Shown: positions 57,871-64,000 of the stretch, piece after piece | How positions within the stretch are numbered: the first letter of the stretch is position 1 | Layout of the letters: each line of letters opens with the position of its first letter | NCBI RefSeq assembly: GCF_002197985.1 | Contig: NZ_NBYK01000001.1 | Location: forward strand, 379,023-443,022 | DNA: 64,000 nt | Direction: 5' to 3' | From: Halopseudomonas aestusnigri | GTDB lineage: Bacteria > Pseudomonadota > Gammaproteobacteria > Pseudomonadales > Pseudomonadaceae | Program-made: the position numbers and the translations under genes | Notes under the pieces: model-generated | Database searches by the model: none | Seen by the model: the letters and a program-made list of their open reading frames with translations, nothing else | Told to the model about the DNA's origin: nothing

Positions 57871-60663
57871 ATGACCCTGGCGCTGATCGTCATCCTCCCG
57901 CTGCTTGGCAGCCTGCTTCCACTGCTTTTCAAGAATCAAGGGCGTTCTCTTTGTGCCACGATGGCCATGGTTGCACCGGTCATCGGTCTGGCATTGCTCT
58001 GGCGGCATGCCGATGCGGTATTCGCCGGGCAAACTCTGATCCAGTCGCGGCCCTGGCTGAGCGAACTGGGGCTGAATATCAGTTTCCGGCTTGATGGCCT
58101 GAGTTTCCTGTTTGCCCTGATGATTCAGGGTATCGGCCTGCTGGTTATTCTCTACGCCCGCTACTACCTCTCCAAAAACGACCCGATGGGCCGTTTCTTC
58201 TGTTATCTGCAGCTGTTCATGTCGGCCATGCTTGGCGTGGTGCTGTCCGAAAACCTGTTGCTGCTGATGGTGTTCTGGGAAATGACCAGCCTGTCATCCT
58301 TCCTGCTGATCGGCTATTGGTCGCACTCTACCGATGCCCGCAAGGGCGCGCGGATGGCGCTGGCCGTTACCGGCGCCGGTGGTCTGGCGCTGTTGGCTGG
58401 TATTCTCCTGCTGGGCCAGATTGTCGGCAGTTACGAGCTGACGGATGTATTTGCCGCTGGCGAGCAGATTCGTCAGCATGCCCTTTATCCGGTGATTTTG
58501 GTGCTGGTGCTGCTCGGGGTGTTTACCAAGTCGGCACAGTTTCCGTTCCACTTCTGGCTGCCGCACGCCATGGCAGCGCCAACGCCGGTGTCGGCGTATC
58601 TGCACTCGGCAACCATGGTCAAGGCAGGGGTGTTTCTGCTGGCGCGCCTCTATCCGGCACTCGCTGGCACCGATCTGTGGTTCTACATCGTCAGCAGCGC
58701 CGGTATGGCAACGCTGCTGGTGGGCGCTTGTACTGCGCTGTTCCAGCATGACCTCAAGGGGCTGCTGGCCTATTCGACAATCAGTCATCTGGGCCTGATC
58801 ACCCTGCTTTTTGGTCTGGATACGCGGCTGGCAGCTGTCGCAGCGGTGTTTCATATCATCAACCACGCCACCTTCAAGGCCTCGCTGTTCATGGCCGCAG
58901 GGATCATCGATCATGAGACCGGTACCCGTGACATGCGGCGTATCAATGGCCTGCTGCGGTTCATGCCGCATACGGCGGTGCTGGCGATGGTGGCCGCCTC
59001 GGCGATGGCCGGCGTGCCGCTGCTCAACGGCTTTCTCAGCAAGGAGATGTTCTTCACCGAGACGCTGGAGCAGCACATGCTCGGCAACTGGAGCTGGCTG
59101 ATTCCGCTGGGTGCGACCCTGGGCGGGGTGTTTTCGGTGGCCTATTCGCTGCGCTTCGTGCACGACGTATTTTTCAACGGCAAGCCGGTGAATCTGCCCA
59201 AGTATCCGCCACACGAACCACCGCGCTATATGCGCGTGCCGGTCGAAATTCTGGTGGTGATGTGTCTGGCGGTCGGTCTGGCGCCGGGCTTTACGGTTGC
59301 CGGTCTGCTGGCGGTAGCTGCGGAGTCGACGGTGAGTAACGCCTTGCCGGAGTACAGTCTGGCGATCTGGCACGGCTTCAACCTGCCGCTGTTTATGAGC
59401 TTCGCGGCCATGGTGCTGGGGATTCTGGTCTATTCACTGCGTCGGCCGCTGTTCGACTGGTATGCCCGCCAGCGGGATGTGGATGCCAAGCTGGTATTTG
59501 AGGCGGCGGTGCAGCGTCTGGTGCGGGGCGCGGGTCAGATAACCCTGCTGCTGGAAAATGCCTCGCTGCAACGCTACCTCCTCTGCCTGTTGCTGGCCGC
59601 ATTGGTGGTGACCGGGTTCTGGTTGTTGCAGCTGCCGGCGCTGCGTGGCCCGGTTGCCCTCACACCCATTGATGGAGTGACCCTGGCCGGTGCCGTGCTG
59701 ACCATGTTGAGTGCGGTTGCTACCGCGTACTGGCATCGCCTGCGGCTGGTATCGCTGGTTACCCTCAGTGTGGTGGGGCTGGGTGTGGTGCTGGCATTTG
59801 CCCGCTTTGCCGCGCCGGATCTGGCGTTGACCCAGATCTCGGTCGAAGTGGTCACCATCGTCCTGCTGATGCTGGCGCTGTTCTTTTTGCCGGCGCGGAC
59901 CCCACGTGAGTCCTCGGGCCTGCGCCGTGGCCGTGACCTGATTATCGCGCTGCTGTGTGGCGCTCTGGTGGGCGCGCTTGCCTTCGCCATGCTCACCCGT
60001 CCCTACGACAGCATCGCCGACTTCTTCCTCGCCAACAGCGTGACGGGTGGCGGTGGCCACAATGTGGTGAACGTTATTCTGGTCGACTTCCGTGGCTTCG
60101 ATACCATGGGTGAGATCACCGTGCTGGCGATCGCAGCCATCGCCATCTACGCGCTGATCGATGGTCTGCGTCTGCGGGTGCCCGGTGCAGACAGCCTCGG
60201 CAAGCCCTGGGCGCAGCGCGGTGACTTGCTGATGCTGGTTAATTTGTCGCACGTCCTGTTGCCGCTGGCGCTGATGATCTCGGTGTACATCTTCCTGCGC
60301 GGACACAACCTGCCGGGTGGCGGCTTTATTGCAGGCCTGATTACCGCGGTCGCGCTGATCCTGCAGTATGTCGCCAGCGGCGAGGCCTGGACTGCCCAGC
60401 GCTGGCCGGTGAACTACCACTGGCTGGCAGGTGCCGGGGTGCTGATCGCCGGTGCTACCGGGGTGGGGAGCTGGGCCTTTGGCTATCCGTTCCTGACCAG
60501 CAGCTTCGGGCATTTCCATATTCCGCTGGTCGGTGAGATCGAACTGGCGACCGCAATGCTGTTTGATCTTGGGGTGTATCTGACGGTCGTGGGCGCAACA
60601 CTGCTGATTCTGGCAAACCTTGGCAAATTGCCGCAGTCGCGGGTAGTCGGAGGAGATTTCTGA
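57871..60663 (+). CDS. mrpA: Mrp Na+/H+ antiporter fused A-B subunit
   Basis: 930 aa. The NuoL/MrpA-like antiporter part holds about 18 or more membrane segments with [13 protein letters not shown] and [20 protein letters not shown]. The C-terminal 150-200 residues match MrpB ([15 protein letters not shown]), so A and B are fused as in PhaAB of other pseudomonads. AAGGAG lies 10 bases upstream of the ATG. It is the first gene of a six-gene operon for sodium, potassium and pH homeostasis. Confidence 0.95.
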   Translation: MTLALIVILPLLGSLLPLLFKNQGRSLCATMAMVAPVIGLALLWRHADAVFAGQTLIQSRPWLSELGLNISFRLDGLSFLFALMIQGIGLLVILYARYYLSKNDPMGRFFCYLQLFMSAMLGVVLSENLLLLMVFWEMTSLSSFLLIGYWSHSTDARKGARMALAVTGAGGLALLAGILLLGQIVGSYELTDVFAAGEQIRQHALYPVILVLVLLGVFTKSAQFPFHFWLPHAMAAPTPVSAYLHSATMVKAGVFLLARLYPALAGTDLWFYIVSSAGMATLLVGACTALFQHDLKGLLAYSTISHLGLITLLFGLDTRLAAVAAVFHIINHATFKASLFMAAGIIDHETGTRDMRRINGLLRFMPHTAVLAMVAASAMAGVPLLNGFLSKEMFFTETLEQHMLGNWSWLIPLGATLGGVFSVAYSLRFVHDVFFNGKPVNLPKYPPHEPPRYMRVPVEILVVMCLAVGLAPGFTVAGLLAVAAESTVSNALPEYSLAIWHGFNLPLFMSFAAMVLGILVYSLRRPLFDWYARQRDVDAKLVFEAAVQRLVRGAGQITLLLENASLQRYLLCLLLAALVVTGFWLLQLPALRGPVALTPIDGVTLAGAVLTMLSAVATAYWHRLRLVSLVTLSVVGLGVVLAFARFAAPDLALTQISVEVVTIVLLMLALFFLPARTPRESSGLRRGRDLIIALLCGALVGALAFAMLTRPYDSIADFFLANSVTGGGGHNVVNVILVDFRGFDTMGEITVLAIAAIAIYALIDGLRLRVPGADSLGKPWAQRGDLLMLVNLSHVLLPLALMISVYIFLRGHNLPGGGFIAGLITAVALILQYVASGEAWTAQRWPVNYHWLAGAGVLIAGATGVGSWAFGYPFLTSSFGHFHIPLVGEIELATAMLFDLGVYLTVVGATLLILANLGKLPQSRVVGGDF

Positions 60664-60989
60664 TGGAGCTGCTGTATGCCATTACCCTTGCAGTGCTGAC
60701 CAGTTGCGGTGTCTACCTGATGTTGCGGGCACGCACCTTTCCGGTGGTGGTCGGGCTGGCACTGCTGAGTTACGCGGTGAACCTGTATCTGTTTGCTACC
60801 GGCCGTCTCGGTGATGCAGCGCCGGCGGTGCTTGGCAAGGCAGGGGTGTACGCAGACCCCTTGCCGCAGGCGCTGGTGCTGACTGCAATCGTTATAGGCT
60901 TTGCCATGACGGCCTATGCGCTGGTGCTGGCGCTGCGGGCGCAGGGCGAGCTGGACAGCGACCACGTTGACGGCAAGGGGGACCATTGA
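60663..60989 (+). CDS. mrpC: Mrp antiporter subunit C
   Basis: 108 aa NuoK-like subunit with three membrane segments (LTSCGVYLMLRARTFPVVVG, LALLSYAVNLYLFA). The start overlaps the mrpA stop by one base or more (TGATGG), and the stop overlaps mrpD. Confidence 0.93.
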   Translation: MELLYAITLAVLTSCGVYLMLRARTFPVVVGLALLSYAVNLYLFATGRLGDAAPAVLGKAGVYADPLPQALVLTAIVIGFAMTAYALVLALRAQGELDSDHVDGKGDH

Positions 60990-62506
60990 TGAGTCACCTG
61001 CCAATTTTGCCCGTACTGGTACCGATGTTTGCCGGTGCACTGTTGCTGGTGCTCGGCGCGAGCATGGACACCAAGCGGGCACTGTCGCTGCTGGCGACCT
61101 TTCTGCAGATTCCGCTGGCGGCGATGCTGGTAGTCGAGGCCGGACAGGGTATCGGGGTCTACGCCCTCGGTAACTGGATGCCACCGTTCGGTATCGTGCT
61201 GGTGGTCGACCGGCTGAGCGCCCTGTTGCTGCTGGTAACGGCAATACTTGCCGCCGCAGCCATCATCTATGCGGTGCGTGGCGACGATGCGGCCGGTCGC
61301 AATTTCCATCCGCTGTTCCAGTTTCAGCTGATGGGCATCAACGGCGCCTTTCTGACCGGCGATCTTTTCAACCTGTTCGTGTTCTTCGAGGTCCTGCTGA
61401 TTTCCTCCTACGCGCTGCTGCTGCATGGCGCGGGGTCGGCTCGGGTGCGCTCCGGTCTGCATTATCTGCTGCTGAACCTGACCGGTTCGGCACTGTTTCT
61501 GATCGCCGTCGGAACCCTTTACGGCGTGACCGGAACGCTCAACATGGCCGACATGGCGCTCAGGGTGCGTGAGCTTGATCCGGCAGATGCGCCTCTGGTC
61601 GGGGCGGCGGGTATGCTGCTGCTGGTGGTGTTCGGTTTGAAGACGGCGGTATTTCCGCTGTACTTCTGGTTGCCGCGCGCCTACGCGGCGGCGGGTGCAC
61701 CGGTCGCCGCGCTGTTTGCGATCATGACCAAGGTGGGGCTGTACTCGATCCTGCGCGTATACACGCTGATTTTCGGGGCCGATGCCGGGGAGTTGGCCAA
61801 TATGGCGCTGTCCTGGCTCTGGCCGCTGGCTCTGGTAACCCTGTTGCTCGGTGCTATCGGTGCGCTGGCGGCCAGCACGCTGAGTTCGCTGACGGCCTAT
61901 TTGGTCGTGGTATCGGTCGGCACCATGCTGGCAGGGCTGGCGATCGGGACGGCGGAGTCGCTGCAGGCGACTCTGTTCTACCTTATGCACTCGACCTGGA
62001 TTACCGGCGCGCTGTTCCTGCTGACCGGTATCCTCCAGCGAGTACGCGGGCCGCGTTTCTCGGCGCGGCTGATTGCCGGGCCGCAATTACCGCATCCGAT
62101 GCTGCTGGGCGGTGTGTTCTTCCTGATTGCCATGTCCATCGTTGGCATGCCGCCGCTGTCCGGTTTCCTCGGCAAGCTGTTGCTGCTCGGCTCGGCAGGG
62201 CAGGGTGTCACCGCCGCCTGGCTTTACGCGCTGGTGCTGGGTAGCGGACTACTCGGACTGGTTGCCTTGAGCCGGGCAGGCAGCACCCTGTTTTGGCGTC
62301 AATCCGATCAGGCCGCCACAGGTGAGCCGGTCGATGGCGCGCGCATGGGCGCGGTGCTCTTGCTGCTCGCTGCAAGCCCGGCGTTGGTGGTGATGGCCGG
62401 GCCGCTGTTGTCTTACCTGGCGCAGACCGCAGAGCAACTGCTCATGCCGCAGTTGTATATCGACGCGGTATTGTCGCTGCAACCGATTGCCGGAGGCGCC
62501 CAATGA
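60989..62506 (+). CDS. mrpD: Mrp antiporter subunit D
   Basis: 505 aa NuoN/L-like antiporter subunit with about 14 membrane segments. Motifs LNLFVFFEVLLISSYALLLH and FPLYFWLPRAYAAAGAPVAA are present. The ATG at 60989 overlaps the mrpC stop by one base. A TTG three bases upstream was not used. Confidence 0.94.
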   Translation: MSHLPILPVLVPMFAGALLLVLGASMDTKRALSLLATFLQIPLAAMLVVEAGQGIGVYALGNWMPPFGIVLVVDRLSALLLLVTAILAAAAIIYAVRGDDAAGRNFHPLFQFQLMGINGAFLTGDLFNLFVFFEVLLISSYALLLHGAGSARVRSGLHYLLLNLTGSALFLIAVGTLYGVTGTLNMADMALRVRELDPADAPLVGAAGMLLLVVFGLKTAVFPLYFWLPRAYAAAGAPVAALFAIMTKVGLYSILRVYTLIFGADAGELANMALSWLWPLALVTLLLGAIGALAASTLSSLTAYLVVVSVGTMLAGLAIGTAESLQATLFYLMHSTWITGALFLLTGILQRVRGPRFSARLIAGPQLPHPMLLGGVFFLIAMSIVGMPPLSGFLGKLLLLGSAGQGVTAAWLYALVLGSGLLGLVALSRAGSTLFWRQSDQAATGEPVDGARMGAVLLLLAASPALVVMAGPLLSYLAQTAEQLLMPQLYIDAVLSLQPIAGGAQ

Positions 62507-63009
62507 AGCGACCTGATCGCGTGTTTCCGCACCCCTGGCTCAGTGTGTCTCTGCTGATAGGCTGGCTGCTGCTGATGAACTCGGTATCGGTTGGCAACGT
62601 CATCATGGCGGCCGTGCTGGCCACCCTTATTCCCTGGTTGACCCATGTCTTCTGGCCGCGGTCACCGCATCGGCTGCGCTTTGGTCGTTTGCTGATTTTC
62701 GCCTGCCGGGTGCTCAGTGACATCGTGCTGGCGAACCTGCAGGTCGCCAGGCTGATTCTCGGCTCGCGCCGTCGACTGCGGCCAGCCTTCGTCCATTATC
62801 CGCTGCAGTTGCAGCAGGACTTTTCGATCAGCGTGCTGGCCAGCACCATCTCGCTGACGCCGGGCACGGTATCGGCCGATATCAGCCCTGATCGCAGCAC
62901 CCTGCTGATTCACGGTCTGGATGTGGGCGACGAACAGGCGCTGATCGAACATATTCGTCAGCGCTATGAAGAACCCATTCGGGAGATTTTCGAATGCTCG
63001 ACACCGTAG
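62503..63009 (+). CDS. mrpE: Mrp antiporter subunit E
   Basis: 168 aa with two N-terminal membrane segments and a soluble C-terminal part containing LASTISLTPGTVSADISPD, the MrpE hallmark. It overlaps mrpD by 4 bases (ATGA) and mrpF by 16 bases. Confidence 0.93.
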   Translation: MKRPDRVFPHPWLSVSLLIGWLLLMNSVSVGNVIMAAVLATLIPWLTHVFWPRSPHRLRFGRLLIFACRVLSDIVLANLQVARLILGSRRRLRPAFVHYPLQLQQDFSISVLASTISLTPGTVSADISPDRSTLLIHGLDVGDEQALIEHIRQRYEEPIREIFECSTP

Positions 63010-63263
63010 TTCTGCTCTGTCTGGGCATCATCTGCGCAGCGCTGCTGCTGACCTTTGCCCGTCTGATCAAGGGCCCGGATCTGCCGGATCGGATACTGGC
63101 GCTGGATACCCTCTACATCAACGCTATCGCGCTGATCATGCTGCTGGGCCTGTACCTGGACTCCAACCTGTTCTTCGAGGCAGCGCTGCTGATCGCGGTC
63201 ATGGGGTTTGTCAGTACAGTGGCCATCGCCAAGCATTTGCTGCGTGGCAATATCATCGAATAG
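62994..63263 (+). CDS. mrpF: Mrp antiporter subunit F
   Basis: 89 aa with three membrane segments and the family motif RLIKGPDLPDRILALDTL. It begins inside the 3' end of mrpE, which implies coupled translation. Confidence 0.93.
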   Translation: MLDTVVLLCLGIICAALLLTFARLIKGPDLPDRILALDTLYINAIALIMLLGLYLDSNLFFEAALLIAVMGFVSTVAIAKHLLRGNIIE

Positions 63264-63272
63264 GAGAGGGAC

Positions 63273-63611
63273 ATGAGTGACGCAAGCTGGGTTGAATGGC
63301 TGGTTGCCGCACTGCTGCTGATCGGCAGCGTATTTGCCCTTGTCGGCGCCATCGGCCTGTTCAAGCTGCCTGATTTCTTCATGCGCCTGCATGGCCCGAC
63401 CAAGGCTTCGACCCTGGGTGTCGGGGCGCTGGTACTGGGGTCCATGGTCTACTTCAGCGCCCAGAGCGGCAGCATCAGTCTGCATGAACTGTTGATTACG
63501 TTCTTTTTGTTCCTGACTGCGCCGGTCAGCGCCAATATGCTGGCCAAGGCTGCCATGCATGAAAAGCTGCGCCGCGAACCCCGCACCCGTGGCGAACCCT
63601 GGGAGCAGTAG
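63273..63611 (+). CDS. mrpG: Mrp antiporter subunit G
   Basis: 112 aa with three membrane segments and the MrpG pattern GAIGLFKLPDFFMRLHGPTK. It ends GEPWEQ-TAG, and that TAG is the first three bases of a palindromic repeat (63609-63631). The tail may therefore have been set by the repeat. It is the last gene of the mrp operon. Confidence 0.93.
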   Translation: MSDASWVEWLVAALLLIGSVFALVGAIGLFKLPDFFMRLHGPTKASTLGVGALVLGSMVYFSAQSGSISLHELLITFFLFLTAPVSANMLAKAAMHEKLRREPRTRGEPWEQ

Positions 63612-63808
63612 GGACACAGCATGCTGTGTCCGAAAGGCCTTTGGAGCATCTCGCAGCTGGATCGTTCCGGTCGATCTCGACCCCGGACGGCATGCCGCGC
63701 TCCACGCACGCCTCTTACCCCAACCTCTGCGTAGGGTCACGACATGCCGTGACCGTGCCAATTCGCAGTGCTCCAGCTATCGCACGGACGCGACATGTCG
63801 CGTCCCTA
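63609..63808. repeat. cluster of CATG-type palindromes between mrpG and the nhaC-like gene
   Basis: Three good copies lie in 200 bp: GGACACAGCATGCTGTGTCC at 63612-63631 (perfect, plus orientation), GGTCACGACATGCCGTGACC at 63735-63754 (one mismatch, plus orientation) and GGACGCGACATGTCGCGTCC at 63786-63805 (perfect, minus orientation). A degenerate copy is at 63685-63703. The first and last units begin with TAG and supply the stops of mrpG and of the opposite gene. No protein gene was found in the block. Confidence 0.85.
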
Positions 63809-64000
63809 CGAGGTTGCCGCGGTCTTCAGCCGCGGCAGTCCGAAGACAATAGCCAGTACCGCCATTACACCCAACAGCCAGCAGTAGTGAACCTGGGTGA
63901 TCAGCACCATCGGTGACAGCGCGGCCAGTGATCCGGCCAGCAGTATCTGGGCACCGTAGGGAATCAGACCCTGAATCACGCAGGAGAAGATATCCAGCAG
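63806..64000 (-). CDS. NhaC-family Na+/H+ antiporter (C-terminal part)
   Basis: Last 64 codons of a membrane protein that continues beyond the window. It reads LLDIFSCVIQGLIPYGAQIL and VHYCWLLGVMAVLAIVFGLP, and GLIPYGAQILLAG is typical of NhaC-type antiporter C-termini. The stop TAG (63808-63806) is the first three bases of a palindromic repeat. A sodium antiporter next to the mrp operon fits a cation-homeostasis locus. Confidence 0.75.
   Translation of the reverse strand: MLDIFSCVIQGLIPYGAQILLAGSLAALSPMVLITQVHYCWLLGVMAVLAIVFGLPRLKTAATS

Noticed and set aside
59434-60519. 361-codon open frame on the minus strand
   Set aside because: It lies opposite mrpA and is rich in Gln, His and Arg with no domain.
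63559-63916. Two plus-strand frames of about 96 codons at the window end
   Set aside because: They run through the palindrome cluster and over the real nhaC-like gene on the other strand.

Overview
The window looks like chromosomal DNA of a gammaproteobacterium in the Pseudomonadaceae. The gene order from rlmH through mrdA, rodA, mltB/sltB1, rlpA, dacA, ybeD, lipB, lipA, a second MltB-type transglycosylase, holA, lptE, leuS, lnt, corC, ybeY, phoH, miaB, a DUF1820 gene, hemL, thiE and thiD follows the order I recall for P. aeruginosa PA4004 to PA3975. The base composition is GC-rich. A Halopseudomonas-like species is possible but cannot be fixed from sequence alone. No rRNA, tRNA, CRISPR array or prophage was seen.

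Layout. 1-9.9 kb: cell elongation and peptidoglycan genes (mrdA, rodA, mltB, rlpA, dacA), then lipoate genes (ybeD, lipB, lipA) and a transglycosylase lipoprotein. 10-12.6 kb: a SulP anion transporter with a tandem universal stress protein. 12.6-27 kb: conserved housekeeping blocks on the minus strand (leuS-lptE-holA; miaB-phoH-ybeY-corC-lnt; thiD-thiE-hemL plus two genes). 27.7-28.1 kb: a 325-bp MITE-like element with 36-bp terminal inverted repeats and internal palindromes. 28-33 kb: an acyl-CoA synthetase, RluE, a thioesterase, an AidB-like acyl-CoA dehydrogenase and a TetR regulator. 33-42.5 kb: regulators, a cation efflux protein, HrpB, RsmC, a yybP-ykoY manganese riboswitch with its GDT1-type transporter, a diguanylate cyclase and a DRE-TIM-like protein of unknown role. 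42.6-47 kb: an orphan substrate-binding protein and a cstA / cory-CC-star / ArsA-type ATPase operon. 47-57.7 kb: small transport, redox, envelope and chemotaxis genes, including a preQ1-type riboswitch candidate before yhhQ, an entericidin too short for ordinary ORF calling, and an SRAP protein that has lost its catalytic residues. 57.9-63.6 kb: a complete six-gene Mrp cation/proton antiporter operon with fused A and B subunits, facing the 3' end of an NhaC-type antiporter gene.

The most unusual signals are: (1) CATG-centred palindromes whose leading TAG is the stop codon of both mrpG and the convergent nhaC-like gene; (2) the MITE-like element; (3) an ArsA/GET3-family ATPase with no ATG, GTG or TTG available upstream of its P-loop, apparently starting at ATT; (4) the SRAP protein with all four active-site residues replaced; (5) two riboswitch leaders with visible switching hairpins.
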